A stretch of DNA of 64,000 bases, taken from the NCBI GenBank assembly GCA_018894105.1, contig CM032127.1, forward strand, positions 3,443,001 through 3,507,000. Reading direction: 5' to 3'. Source of the stretch: Jacaranda mimosifolia. Lineage: Eukaryota; Streptophyta; Magnoliopsida; Lamiales; Bignoniaceae. Positions within the stretch are counted from its first letter, which is position 1. Every line of letters begins with the position of its first letter. Position numbers and translations under genes: made by a program. This document shows, piece by piece, positions 13,310 through 24,985 of the stretch. A model generated the notes under the pieces. That model was not told where the DNA came from. It did no database searches and was given only the letters and a program-made list of their open reading frames with translations.

Positions 13310-14444
13310 ATGGCTTAGATATTTCGTGGTCCAATTCCCCTTTGTACGATGTGTTGGTGTCCCAATTTTTCTTGTGTTCCTTGTGGGATTCTGAGAATTT
13401 TGTTTGGGACTTCCCAAGTTCCGAGTACGAGGTTCTATTGATATACGTAGGGGCTTTGAAACTGTACTTGGATTGTAATTCGATTTGGTTGTGGGAAGAT
13501 TGATTTTATCTTCTGAGTGTTGAGGTATTATTTGTATGGCTGCTGTCCACATTTCCAATTGCGATGTTTTTATGGTTGATTATTTACTGTAATTTCCATC
13601 TTTGGGCTTATTTCCCCAGATAAGCATTTAATTTTTTCTCTGCATTCTTCCATTGAGGATAATGATTGATGCATCCTTTTGTGCTTCATATTTTTTCTAC
13701 TTTTTGTTTTTTTTTTTAATTAAATTGTAGGGGATATGAACTATGCATTTAAATATGAGCATGCTTTCACTTTTCACATATGAAACATTGGAAAAAGAGG
13801 TCGGAACATAAATGGTGATGGCACAGGAAGCCAAGTACCTTGCTTGCATGAGCGATTCATGCAGGGGTTTCCATTAGTTGCTTAATTTCTGGTCTGGCAT
13901 TGAGATTTTTGCACGTTCATTTTGGTTTAGCAGATGTTCATATTGGCTCCTAATCTATTGAAAATGGAGGGGGGGAAAAAAGACAAAAAGGAAAATTATA
14001 TCTAACGTATATAAAGCTAACTTTTATAATCATACCAGTGATGTCTACCATGTTGAATAGTGGTGAGATTCACGTTTAGGATTGTTTATGTTCTCAATTT
14101 GTATATATTTTTTATTTCATATTATTTAAAAAGTTCAAAACATCATTATTGAAATTTCAATAAAAATGCCACTTATTTTTGTTTTATACTTTTACTCACT
14201 ATCCATAATTGCAAAGTACCAATTGATTTATATATAGTTGAAATTCATTCATTAATATTTAATTAGAATATATATATATTGTATCTTTTGAATATAACAA
14301 CATTCATATTAAATTTAATGATAATTTTTTATTTCAATTTAATTTGATTGGTAGAATATACATAGATTGACGATACTCAAATTAAATTAAAGTAATATTT
14401 AAATGAGCTTGACTGCAAATCATTTGTATCCCTAATAATGCTCC
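13310..14444. other. Ran 3' UTR and spacer
   Basis: The first 300-350 bases look like the 3' UTR of Ran. The remainder is AT-rich spacer with no supported gene. Confidence 0.5.
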
Positions 14445-15232
14445 TAGGCCTGTAAATGGATAGGGTATCACCCTACTCACACTCATACCCTAAAATACCT
14501 AAAAAAAATACAATATATTTTATTTTACCCTAAAATATCCAGAAGGATGAAAACCTAAACCTATCCTACCCAAGACCCATTAGGTCTAATTTATTAGACT
14601 TATGTTTTTAATATATATACTAATTTTCTCAATATATACTAAAAATATTATTTGACATACGATACAAAAAGTAAAAAAACTTTTTCTATATTTAATTTAC
14701 TTTAATTATTATTAGTTAATCTTTATTTTCAATTTTTCATTCATTAATAAATTTTTTATTAATAAAGTTTATTCATTAGCAAAATTAATTTTATTAACTG
14801 TTTTTATAAAAATATTTATTCCACTATTAATTTTAATATTGTTAATTTTATTAATGAAAAATGTTCAACTATTGCTATTGCTATTTCATTTTTTTTAAAT
14901 TACCAGCCTAATATACAAACTTTATTAATTTTATTAATTTAGTTTAATTTTTAATGAAGAAAATTATTTAGTTGTTACTGTTCATTCACATATTTGTAAT
15001 TTTTTTTATATAAAAGTTTATCATTAATATAAATTTAATTTCGGTATAAACAATTTTTAGGTTATAGATTAAATTTAAGTATAAAGTAATGGGTAATTTA
15101 TGAGTATAGATACATGGGTAATTTATGGGAATAGACCCTACCTATATCCATTACATTATTTTTAATAAGTATGAATATGGATATAACGTTTTAGGTCTAG
15201 ATAGAATAATACCCTACTCATTTACTAACGTA
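14445..15232. mobile_element. hAT-type MITE, family 2 copy 1 (decayed right end)
   Basis: The left end TAGGCCTGTAAATGGATAGG matches the left terminus of the copy at 22516-23326, and the right part (ACCCTACTCATTTAC) is its inverted partner with a damaged last few bases. The whole unit is in the opposite orientation to that copy: segments such as GGGTAATTTATG near 15108 reappear as their complement near 22640. No target duplication is evident. Non-coding and AT-rich. Confidence 0.75.
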
Positions 15233-15319
15233 CATGTTATTCAATTCTTTCCTCTGTTTGCACTCTGGGGGACTGGCTATTGAACATGATATAGAAGATG
15301 TCCACAGACAGGCAGTGAC

Positions 15320-15468
15320 TTTATCAACACCTGCCCTGATCCAGAAACAAATACAGAGAAAAATCCTTGTCTGAAAGCTTCGCCAATATATATGTCTGAT
15401 CTGCCAAACAAACCCCATTTCCACTGTTCACTGCATGCAATACAATTCACTAATAAGTGAAACTTCAA
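15320..15468 (-). pseudogene. exon-like segment of an unrecognised gene (possible last exon)
   Basis: Read on the minus strand, an acceptor-like TGCAG at 15434-15438 is followed by an open frame that ends at a TAG near 15277. It encodes about 50 residues with protein-like content (WKWGLFGRSDIYIGEAF, then a hydrophobic stretch and a short tail). I do not recognise the family. The sequence just upstream (about 15440-15540) is repeated at about 25520-25630, but this terminal segment is not. It could be the last exon of a gene whose earlier exons lie at 25.4-26.9 kb, separated by later insertions, or an isolated relic. Confidence 0.35.
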
Positions 15469-15539
15469 ATGAAATATTGCAGCATTTCCATATGCCTTGA
15501 GATAGTTTTTAAAGGTAATTCAGCAAATGGATTCAGCAG

Positions 15540-16160
15540 AGGTACATCATACTTACTGATGCAAATCAGTTTCACGCACCAATAATCCTAACTTCTAAAC
15601 TCAAATTAAAAAAAATAAAAATGGAAAAACAAATTCTCATGAGAAAGAATAAGAAGAATAGCAAAATAGCTGTGTGTCTATTTTATTCTCAGTAATTTTC
15701 AGTTTTTTTAAGTGCTAAAATCTGGTTATAAATCATACATAGTACCCACAAAAATAAAACCTTCACTATCCTTATTCACCTTTCTCTATCATCCCTACGT
15801 TTTTTTAGAACTCTGTAACTCCTACTCCATAAAATCTGTGATCGCCAGGACTTGGACATATCCAAATCCCACTAGAATTTGGAATCATGGGACAGTTTCT
15901 CACTTTCCCTTAGTTTTTGTGAAATTGGACCCATCAATTTAGGTCATGATACCATGTTTAGCCATATAAGAACAAGAAGAATAAGTTAAAGAATGATATA
16001 TAGTTTTAAGAGCTGATTCTTCTTCTTCTTCTTCTCCATCTGCACCCCAAGAAACGGCTGATCAGAACCCACAGGACATCATGAAAGCAACAGAACGAAT
16101 GAACAACGGTTCAGACGACTTCAAGGAAGCATAGAAGAACAAGAAATATGGATAGACGAG
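15540..16160. other. spacer left of the gypsy element
   Basis: AT-rich with a TTC microsatellite at about 16018-16035. A frame open from 16062 would, without the retroelement, continue across the insertion site to 22059 (see findings). No gene is recognised. Confidence 0.4.
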
Positions 16161-16701
16161 TGTAAGGGCTAAGGTGACCGGTGAATTTGGGGAGGGAAAG
16201 AAGAGAACAAGATTTAGAGAGTTAGAAGAAAGAAAGAGAGTTGGAGGAAATAAACTTGATAATTCATAATCCCAAACATCCAAATTGTCTCACACATATA
16301 TAGCTGCCAGGAACAACAACGAAAAAGAAAAGAAAATGCAAGGGCCACTGCCCTCTAGCTAATTTGTTATAGATTCTGTTGCTGCTAACTTCTTAGGCTA
16401 CGTGTCATCTTATGGATTGATGGACCCCCCAGGCTGTTTTAATTCAATCTGGTCCCTCGATTCATCTCCTTGGTTGAACGATTCAGATGAGCTCCTCATT
16501 CTCCTTTGATTGCAGTCAACAGTGCTGAGCTGGGCAGCTTTAGTGAAAACGGCATCGTTTGGGAGAGCAGACTGCTGGGCGCCACTGGTGTTGACCAAAT
16601 CCTGTCCCTCGCTTGTGTTAATCCTACAGCTATGCAGCGGGATCTTAATCCTGATTGGACGGTGCTGATTGATTTCTGGTTTTGAAGGCTGTAACATGAC
16701 A
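16161..16701 (-). repeat. 3' LTR of the gypsy element
   Basis: Bounded by TG...CA on the minus strand. It contains the last 95 or so codons of the pol reading frame, which crosses the polypurine tract into the LTR and stops at 16410. Confidence 0.95.
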
Positions 16702-19700
16702 TTACCCCCTTCTTTTTCGCTTCCTTGTCCCCAAGGATCGAAATCTGGGAATCGTGCTCTAATGCTTGAGTAATCCTCCCATGTCGCTTCCTGTTCACCC
16801 GAGTAGGACCATTTCACCAACACCTGGGATACAACAACATTGTTTCTAGGTATGAGGCGCTTCCCTAAGATAGCCACGGGGTATACCTTGAAGCGTCCTT
16901 CTTCGTCTGTTGCAGGTAAAGTCGCTGACGGTGAATGCTTGGAACCCAATTTCTTCTTCAGCAGCGAGACGTGGAACACTGGATGGATGAGGCTCTCAGT
17001 TGGTAAATCTAACTTGTAAGCCACTGTCCCAACCTTTTGTATGACTGTAAATGGCCCGTAGTATTTTGGTGCAAATTTAAGATTTCTGCGCATGGTGATA
17101 CTGGTCTGCCTGTAGGGCTGTAGTTTTAAATAAACTTGCTCCCCTACTGCAAATTCTCTTTCGCTCCTATGTTTATCTGCAAAAAACTTCATGCGATTTT
17201 GTGCAAACAGAAGGTTTTCCTTAAGGGTCTGAACAGTGTTGATTCTTTCTTGAATAAGTTGTGTGACTTCTGTGTGAGAGGTGTGTGCAAGGGGACCTAA
17301 CGGGATGTGTGTGGGAGGGTATCCATAGAGTGCTTGAAAAGGGGTAATCTTGAGGCTGGAATGGTAGTTGGTGTTATACCAAAATTCTGCCAAGTGTAAC
17401 CACCTATTCCAGTGCTTAGGTCAGAGGTGACACATACACCTAAGGTAAGTTTCTAAACACTGGTTGACCCTTTCAGTTTGCCCGTCTGATTGAGGGTGGT
17501 AGGCAGTAGACAAGTTTAGGTTGGTGCCTAGGAGCCTAAAAAGGGTAGTCCAGAAAGAGCTAGTGAAGAGCTTATCCCTATCTGACACTATACTCATAGG
17601 TAGGCCATGTAGCTTGTAAATCTGGTTCAAGAACAGTTTAGCTAGGTGCTCTGCTGTGTATGGATGTGTAAGTGCTATGAAATGTGCATACTTGGTCAAC
17701 CTGTCTACAACTACCCAAATGGAGTTTTTTCCTTCAGAGTTAGGTAGCCCTTCAATAAAGTCCATAGAGATATGTGACCAGGCTTGTGCAGGTATAGAGA
17801 GGGGTTGGAGTAAACCGGGATAGGGGTTAGTTTCATGTTTGTTTCTTTGACATGTGTCACACTCTTTGACCCAATTAGTAACATCCATTTTTAAGTTAGG
17901 CCAAAAGAACATAGACTTTACCCTATGATAAGTTCCAGATATACCTGAGTGTCCTCCAACTGATGAGTTGTGCAAAAGCTGAATAACCCTCTGCCTCAAG
18001 TTGTCAACTTTCCCAACACAAACTCTATCCTGTTTCCTTAGCACCCCTCCATTGTAAGTATACTCTGGATAGGCACCAGGATCAATCACCTTAGCCCTTA
18101 GAACTTCACCAAACAAACTGTCACCAGCATAGCTATCTTGAATCTGATTGACCCAACTGGGAATGGGTCCTGACACTGCATTGCACTGTCCTTGGTTATG
18201 CTCAACCCTTGATAAAGCATCTGCTGCTTTGTTCTCCACCCCTTTCTTGTAGTGAACCTCATAATCCATCCCCAACAGCTTAGAAATCCCCTTTTGTTGT
18301 AGCATAGATTCCAATTTCTGGCTAAGCAAATGCTTGAGGCTTTGTTGATCTGTTTTTATGATCAAGTGGTGGCCCTGTAGGTACTGTTTCCACTTGGAAA
18401 CTGCCATGAGGACAGCCAAGAATTCCTTTTCATAAATGGAAAGTGCTTGAGCTTTCTGTCCCAATGCCTTGCTGAGGTAAGCAATGGGTCGTTTTTCTTG
18501 CATGAGCACTGCTCCAATCCCCTTTCCACTGGCATCAGTTTCAATGATGAAAGGCTTGGAAAAATCTGGTAGGGCTAAGACAGGGGCTGTGGTCATGGCT
18601 GTTTTGAGTTGTTTAAAGGCCGTAGTGGCTTCAGGACCCCACTTGAACCCTTCCTTCCTAAGCAGGTCTGTAAGAGGTTTGCTAATGATCCCATACCCTT
18701 GGATAAACTTCCTATAGTATCCTGTTAGTCCTAGAAATCCTCTTAAGGCCTTGACTGATTTAGGTTCAGGCCACTCTACCATGCATTTTATTTTTTCTGG
18801 GTCAGTGGCTACACCAGCACTAGAGATGAAGTGTCCTAAGTAATCTATTTTGTTCTTCAAAAAGCTACATTTACTTCTTTTAGCATAGAGCTGGTGCTTC
18901 CTAAGGGTTCCAAGGACTAGGGCCAGGTGCTCAAGGTGTTCTTGCTCTGTGTTACTATAAATAAGGATATCATCAAAGAACACTAACACACATTTCCTCA
19001 GTTGTTCTGCAAAAATCTGATTCATCAGAGACTGGAAGGTTGAGGGAGCATTACAGAGGCCAAAGGGCATCACAAGAAATTCATAATGGCCTTGATGAGT
19101 CACAAAACTAGTTTTATAAATATCTTCCTTCTTCATTCTTATTTGGAAATAACCTGACCTTAAGTCAATTTTAGAGAAATACCTAGCCCCATATAGCTCA
19201 TCAAGCAACTCATCAATGATAGGGATTGGGAAATTATGTTTAACTGTGAGGCTGTTTAGGTGTCTGTAGTCAATACACAACCTCCATGACCCATCTTTTT
19301 TTTTAACAAGCAAAACTGGGGAGGCAAAGGGGCTTTGACTAGGTCTGATTATGCCTGCTTCCAACATGCCCTTAACAAGTTCCTCTATCTCATTTTTTTG
19401 AACATAGGAATACCTGTAGGGTGGCTGCTTCTTAGGAACAGCTTCCGGGATTAGGGTGATTTGGTGTTCAATTCCCCTAAAGGGTGGCAGACTACTAGGT
19501 TCAGCAAAAATATCCTGAAAAGAGTCTAAAAGCCTCCCTAGCTTTGGATTTTGGCTTTCTTGGGACATAGGTGCAGCTGTGACTGAAAACAACTGCCCAC
19601 AAATGCCTTGAGCCCCTCTTTTGAATAATTTGTTCATGGCCTTAGCAGAAATTAGCTTGAGTTCTGACTGTTCTGTTACAGCTTTCATAGCAATTTTTTT

Positions 19701-21266
19701 TCCTTTCCTAGAGATGGTCAACTTCATTTTTTCATAATCTAGTTCCACTGGGCTATTTTGTCTAAGCCAATCCCCTCCTAGGATCAAGTCACAACCAGGT
19801 ATCCTAATAATCCTAACAGTGTAACTAAACTCATGCCCTTGAATTTTCCAAGAGAAGTTAGGACACTCAAACCTGCTAACCATTTTGTTTCCATTGGCTA
19901 CACTAATCATCATGGGGGTAGCTGGTATTAAGGAGCAACCTAGCTGGGTGGCCATTTCTTCATCCAAGAAGCTATGAGTACTCCCACTATCTATAAGGAT
20001 ATGCAAGTCTTTCCCTTCCACAGCCCCCTTAATTCTAAGAGTGTTCAAATTAGTGTTCCCTGTTATAGAGTTAACTGAAAGAGTTATGTCATCCATGATT
20101 ACTGGCTCTGAATTACCTTCCTTACCTATCTCTATCTGATAAGCTTCCTCCTCTTCCTCAGACATTATTAAGAATAATTGTCTCTGTTTACACCTATGTC
20201 CTGGGGTGTAGGTTTCATCACAGTTGTAGCATAAGTTCTTATCTCTCCTAGCTTTCATTTCTACAGCTGTTAGGAGTCTCCTAGGGGTTGGAGTAGGATC
20301 AGGGGGTTTTAATGGGTTCCTGGAGCCACTGGGGAAGGGCTTGGGGATTTGATTTGGTTTGAATGGAGCTCTGTTGTTGGTTTGTTGTTTGTGTAGGTAA
20401 GTTGCTTTCTTAAGGATGGCTTCAACGGTTGCTTCTTGTTTTTTAGCAAGGGAAATGGCTTGGGATAAACTGGTTGGTTTTAATGACATAACTGCACTCT
20501 GAATTTCCTCTTTTAATCCACTCAAAAAACTGGCAATGAAAAATTCCTCAGGAAACTCTTTGTTAAAAATGAGCAAATGAGATTTAAGATCTTCAAATTT
20601 CTCCAGGTATTAAGAAACTGTATCTGTCTGCCTCATCCTCTGGAATTCACCCAACTTTAGCTCTGGGTCAACATCATCAAATCTCTCAAGGACTGCTCCC
20701 AAAAACTGCTGCCAGGTGGGTAAACTCGTGCCCTCAATAAAACTTTGGTACCACATTTCTGCCTTCCCTTCCAAATGTACAGAAGCTAACAGAACTTTTT
20801 GTTCATCAGTCATGGTGGTCGCTACTTGGAAGTAGCGTTGGCACTTTTTGATCCAAGCCCTGGGAGAATCCCCATCAAAGTGAGGGAACTCTACTCGAGG
20901 AAAAGGCATTTGACCACTTAACATCCCAGCTGAAGGGCCATCAAAAGCTGCTGGCCCCCTTGTAGTGTTTTGAGATGATGTTCCTTTCTCATTAGTAGCA
21001 TAGAGACCTTCCCCCACTATGGATTTATTTTTGTTGTACTGTTGCATTTGTTCCACAATCATTTGCAACTGTTGCTGTACTAGTTTTTGTGTGTGCTCAA
21101 GAGAGAGGAGAGTCTCTTGGAAAGTGCTTTGTGTATTCATGATACTTGCAAACTGCTCTTGTGTATGCCTCTCTCCTGCTTCTCTTAAGGCCCTTTCTTC
21201 CACAAGAAGAATCTCTTGTCTTTTTTGATTTTCATGCAAATCCTTCATCCTGGTGTTGTCTGCCAT
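16410..21266 (-). pseudogene. gypsy gag-pol polyprotein with two in-frame stops
   Basis: One frame runs from ATG at 21266 to the stop at 16410, about 1,618 codons, interrupted by TAA at 20612-20610 and TGA at 17423-17421. Order: gag with a predicted coiled segment and retrotransposon-gag core (21266 to about 20400); zinc knuckle CYNCDETYTPGHRC near 20230-20190; aspartic protease LIDSGSTHSF near 19995; reverse transcriptase with FFDDILIYS near 18965; RNase H with ETDAS near 18540; integrase HHCC zinc finger near 17960-17840 and D,D,E core to about 17480; chromodomain-like tail (LVKWSYSGEQEATWED) near 16810-16760. Gag and pol share one frame, with no shift between them. The first stop lies inside the gag core rather than at a gag/pol border, so it is a nonsense change rather than a programmed signal. 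Other domains look intact. Confidence 0.92.
16702..16718 (-). other. polypurine tract
   Basis: On the minus strand a run of A and G (GAAAAAGAAGGGGG) sits directly against the 3' LTR, where plus-strand DNA synthesis is primed. It is also read as codons of the pol frame (EKEGG). Confidence 0.85.
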
Positions 21267-21297
21267 GGTGGGTATTAGGCCGTTCGGAGGACCGAAC

Positions 21298-21310
21298 GGC
21301 TCCGATACCA
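21298..21310 (-). promoter_or_regulatory. tRNA primer-binding site
   Basis: On the minus strand this reads TGGTATCGGAGCC, two bases inside the 5' LTR. It matches the initiator-Met tRNA primer site (TGGTATCAGAGCC) with one mismatch. Confidence 0.85.
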
Positions 21311-21312
21311 GT

Positions 21313-21853
21313 TGTAAGGGCTAAGGTGACCGGTGAATTTGGGGAGGGAAAGAAGAGAACAAGATTTAGAGAGTTAGAAGAAAGAAAGAGAGTTGGAAGA
21401 AATAAACTTGATAATTCATAATCCCAAACATCCAAATTGTCTCACACATATATAGCTGCCAGGAACAACAACGAAAAAGAAAAGAAAATGCAAGGGCCAC
21501 TGCCCTCTAGCTAATTTGTTATAGATTCTGTTGCTGCTAACTTCTTAGGCTACGTGTCATCTTATGGATTGATGGACCCCCCAGGCTGTTTTAATTCAAT
21601 CTGGTCCCTCGATTCATCTCCTTGGTTGAACGATTCAGATGAGCTCCTCATTCTCCTTTGATTGCAGTCAACAGTGCTGAGCTGGGCAGCTTTAGTGAAA
21701 ACGGCATCGTTTGGGAGAGCAGACTGCTGGGCGCCACTGGTGTTGACCAAATCCTGTCCCTCGCTTGTGTTAATCCTACAGCTATGCAGCGGGATCTTAA
21801 TCCTGATTGGACGGTGCTGATTGATTTCTGGTTTTGAAGGCTGTAACATGACA
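21313..21853 (-). repeat. 5' LTR of the gypsy element
   Basis: Partner of 16161-16701. The open frame at 21562-21849 is the same pol tail seen in the 3' LTR and is not a separate gene. The promoter for the element should lie here. Confidence 0.95.
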
Positions 21854-21895
21854 ACGAGCTGCTTGCCATGGCTATATTATCACTCGGTCCAATCC

Positions 21896-22255
21896 ATGGC
21901 GGTTTTTGTACTAATTGGAGCAGTGTCGTTCGCGACTTTCATGGACTTCTGGGACTCATATTACTTGATCAACTTTCTTTCCTTGCCGCTACTCGCTTTC
22001 AATCTTCTTTTGCTTTTCTTCATAGGCTACAACTATTGGAGGGCTACTGGTTTGTATGAAAAACTTTGTTTCGAATTATACAAGTCCATCAGGGTTACTT
22101 TGCCCGTGGCAAAAGGTCAGGATATTGATCGAGTCCAGCACTCCTTGGATACTACGCGGCGAAAAAGACATCTGGCTCTCGTGGCCTGCTTGGTGTTACC
22201 TCTGACATTCATAGCACTGAAAACTATTTTGGCACCTTGCTTGGGTCAGATGTAG
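21896..22255 (+). CDS. small hydrophobic protein frame, unrecognised
   Basis: From ATG at 21896 this frame encodes 119 residues with two or three predicted membrane spans (about 2-18, 24-45 and a C-terminal span near 94-115), separated by a charged stretch with a TTRRKRH motif. It begins only 38 bp after the target duplication of the gypsy element. The frame is open back into the LTR, but that part belongs to the element. I do not recognise a family. It could be a short gene whose promoter was displaced by the insertion, a terminal exon, or a chance frame. A second frame (to 22059) overlaps it. Confidence 0.35.
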   Translation: MAVFVLIGAVSFATFMDFWDSYYLINFLSLPLLAFNLLLLFFIGYNYWRATGLYEKLCFELYKSIRVTLPVAKGQDIDRVQHSLDTTRRKRHLALVACLVLPLTFIALKTILAPCLGQM

Positions 22256-22515
22256 ACAGGAGCTAGAGGACATGAGGCATTCCCATCCTTCTCATGATAT
22301 GGATAACTGCTCTAACTAGTTGCCTAAATTTTTGTTATGATGCATATCGTGATACTGAGAACTGTGGTCTTAATTTGCCATAATCTAGCTAGTTGCATGA
22401 CTTTCTGTTACCAAGCATGGCTAGTATTTTCTAATTAGTTTTTTTGTTTTTGTTTTTGAAAATTTCATCAAATGTTGGATTTTTAGAATTTTTTGGACTT
22501 TGCTAGACTTTCTGT

Positions 22516-23326
22516 TAGGCCTGTAAATGGGTAGGGTAATGCCCTACCCAGGCCTAAAAATGCCATATCCATACCCTAACCATACTCATACTTATTAAAG
22601 ATAATGTAATAGATATAGGTAGGGTCTACACCCGTAAATTATCTATGTACCCATACCCATAAATTACCCATTATTTTATATTTAAATTTAATTTATAAAT
22701 CTAAAAATTATCTATACCGAAATCAAATTTATATTAATGCTAAACTTTTTGTATATAAAAATTACAAATATGTGAATAAACAGTAACAACTAAATAATTT
22801 TCTTCATTAAAAATTAAACAAAATTAATAAAGTTAAAATATAGCGATTGCAATTTTTTTTTTATAAAAAAATTGGAATAACAATAGCAATAGTTGAATAT
22901 TTTTCATTAATAAAATTAGCAATCTTAAAATTAATAATTGAATAAATATTTTTTTTATAAAAACAGTTAATAAATATATTTTGCTAATGAATAAACTTTG
23001 TTAATAAATTTTTTATTAATGAATGAAAAATTGAAAATAAAGATTAACTTAAATTAAGTTAAATATAGAATTTTTTTTTAATTTTTTGTTATCGTATACC
23101 AAATAATATTTTTAGTATATATAGAGAAAATTAATATATACATAAAAAATATAAGTTTAATAAACTAGACCCAATGGATTTTGGGTAAGATAGGGTAAGG
23201 TATGGTTAGAGTCTCATTCTTTTTGGTATTTTAGGGTAGGGTAGGATATAAGGTATTTTTGTTTGGATATTTTAGGGTATGAGTATGGGTATGGGTAGGG
23301 TGATACCCTGCCCATTTACAGGTCTA
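22516..23326. mobile_element. hAT-type MITE, family 2 copy 2
   Basis: Inverted ends TAGGCCTGTAAATGGGTAGG and the complement of ACCCTGCCCATTTACAGGTCTA are flanked by a perfect 8-bp duplication CTTTCTGT (22508-22515 and 23327-23334). The interior is non-coding and AT-rich; subterminal GGGTA/TACCC motifs repeat at both ends. It is in inverted orientation relative to the copy at 14445-15232. Confidence 0.9.
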
Positions 23327-23606
23327 CTTTCTGTAGGTATGCGCAGCTACGATTTTCTTTTTTTTTTTTGTCCTTTTTTTTTTTTCCCTTTTTTGGAAAA
23401 ATTCATCAGATGTTGGAGGTTTGGTTCTCTGGCATTCTGATAAGTACTCCCGTTGCTTGCTTTTGGTCTTTTTTTTTTTTTTTTTCTCTTTTTAATATAA
23501 AGAGCTATAAAACTAGTAGCATGGATCCCTTTGCTTTGCTCCTATATATATATCTCCTTGATTGATGTTGATGATGACAATTAATAATAAGTAATTAGAG
23601 AAGGAA

Positions 23607-24099
23607 TGAAAAGACCTTTCTGCCCTTAGATCTTCAATAAAATGCCCAAATAGGACAAGATCTGCAACTTTTTATTCGGGTCGGGTTGTGACCCGAATTA
23701 GGGGCCATTGATCAATTAAGGATCTGACGCATAGTATAACGCCAACTCGATCTGTACATAAAGGACATAGTATAGCGCCAACTCAATCTGTACATAAAGG
23801 ACAATCTGTTACCTATAAAAGGCAAACCCGGCATAGTTCTAGATCAAGCAACCACTATTCAGTCTCATTTAAAATTCTTCTCTTATCTTGAGCTCATTTG
23901 ATCACCCTCATTTCCTCGCTAACTTAAGCATTGGAGGGCTTTAGCTGAGGGCGATCTCAGCTAACCTAACGTTTGCTCTTGTAGTCAGGTCAGAGATCCA
24001 AGTACATTTGTGTGGACCCAAATCGAGGTCAAGATTATAAGTAGGGACAATTTTGGTAATTTAGGTCGAAGTCGAGACCTAGGAACTCGAGCCACATCA
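23607..24099 (+). mobile_element. probable solo LTR (Ty3/gypsy type)
   Basis: A GC-richer block begins near TGAAAAGACCTTTCTGCCC and ends near GCCACATCA. It has a good TATA box (CCTATAAAAGG at 23812-23822) followed by a transcribed-leader-like stretch with CAGTCTCATT, typical of plant LTR promoters. A 36-bp unit is tandemly duplicated at 23730-23765 and 23766-23801 with two differences. No internal domain is adjacent and no clear 5-bp duplication is seen, so the ends are approximate and the class is inferred. Confidence 0.5.
23730..23801 (+). repeat. tandem duplication of a 36-bp unit
   Basis: Two head-to-tail copies starting CATAGTATA, differing at two positions, just upstream of the TATA box of the probable solo LTR. 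Such duplications in the U3 part of LTRs often act as enhancer repeats; that role is inference. Confidence 0.85.
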
Positions 24100-24600
24100 G
24101 ATGTGTATTATATTGATTTTCTTAATTAATTAAATGTGAAAGCTTTCTTGATTTGATCTTTTCAATGTTGCATAAGTGATCAAGTATAAGCACCTCAAGG
24201 GCTCTCTTTCCCTGTAGTGACAGTAGTATTCTAGGTTTACTATTTCCATTTTACTTTGTGAAAGAAATTGTGAAGCAATTATCATCCTCCTTGATTATTA
24301 TACACGTATAATTTGCAAATGTAGGTTTACCAATTAATCTTATTCTTACCAAGCCCATCATCATTACATGCCACAAAGCTTACGGTCACTATTGACACCT
24401 GTAATTAGTTTAGGTGTTCTTCATGAGTTAGTCAATCAAAATTAATATATGTAGTTTTAATTAGCAGCAATGAGCAATGGATTGATAATGTGGGGAAGGT
24501 TTAATTACCAACAGGCCAATCTAACTGGGCCACAAGCTATCACATCTCTCACAATTAATGAGGCTATTAATTTAATATGATATGATTTTTAATGTGTTTA

Positions 24601-24982
24601 GAGGGTGTAAACTTATTTAAAAGATCTTATAAACTTCTATATTTTATAAAATATTTTTAGAGTTTATAAGATGTTAGATTTTTTTTTTTTAAAAAAAGTT
24701 TTTAAAGTATTTGAATAAAATAAGATCTTTGAGCTTATAAGATATTAATAATGACAATTTTGTAATGAATATGATCAAAATTAAGCTAGCTTGTTAACAT
24801 GTTCAAAATAAGTTAGGAAATTCTTACTTTTTAAAAAAGAGCTTATAAGCTCATAATATCTAATTTTAAAAGTTTATGAGCTCTTTTTTAAAAAATATAC
24901 TAAACACTTTTTACCGTCTTTTAAGCTTTTAAACATCTTAAAAGATGTTTTGAGGAGCTTATATACTCATCCAAACACCCTC
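24601..24982. mobile_element. Tourist-like (PIF/Harbinger) MITE
   Basis: The inverted ends GAGGGTGTAAACTTATTTAA and the complement of CTCATCCAAACACCCTC are flanked by TTA on both sides (24598-24600 and 24983-24985), the standard Harbinger target duplication. The 382-bp interior is nearly palindromic, with AGCTTATAAG-type motifs repeated in both orientations, and non-coding. Confidence 0.85.
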
Positions 24983-24985
24983 TTA

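Larger units (their letters stand above)
16161..21853 (-). mobile_element. complete Ty3/gypsy LTR retrotransposon (chromovirus, Reina-like)
   Basis: The two 541-bp LTRs (16161-16701 and 21313-21853) differ at a single base by my reading (16246 G against 21398 A). ACGAG flanks both sides (16156-16160 and 21854-21858), a perfect 5-bp target duplication. On the minus strand the order is 5' LTR, primer site, gag, protease, RT, RNase H, integrase, chromodomain, polypurine tract, 3' LTR: the Ty3/gypsy order. The compact length of 5.7 kb, the short LTRs and the C-terminal chromodomain suit the Reina group of chromoviruses; lineage assignment is inference. The near-identical LTRs mean a recent insertion, yet the coding frame has two stops, so this copy is probably non-autonomous. 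Confidence 0.95.

Noticed and set aside
20610..20612. Programmed readthrough or frameshift between gag and pol
   Set aside because: The TAA lies inside the gag core, far from the zinc knuckle and protease, the frame is unchanged on both sides, and no readthrough context is seen. A nonsense mutation is simpler.
21562..21869. Separate gene in the right LTR
   Set aside because: The frame is the same pol tail present in the other LTR copy; it is part of the element.
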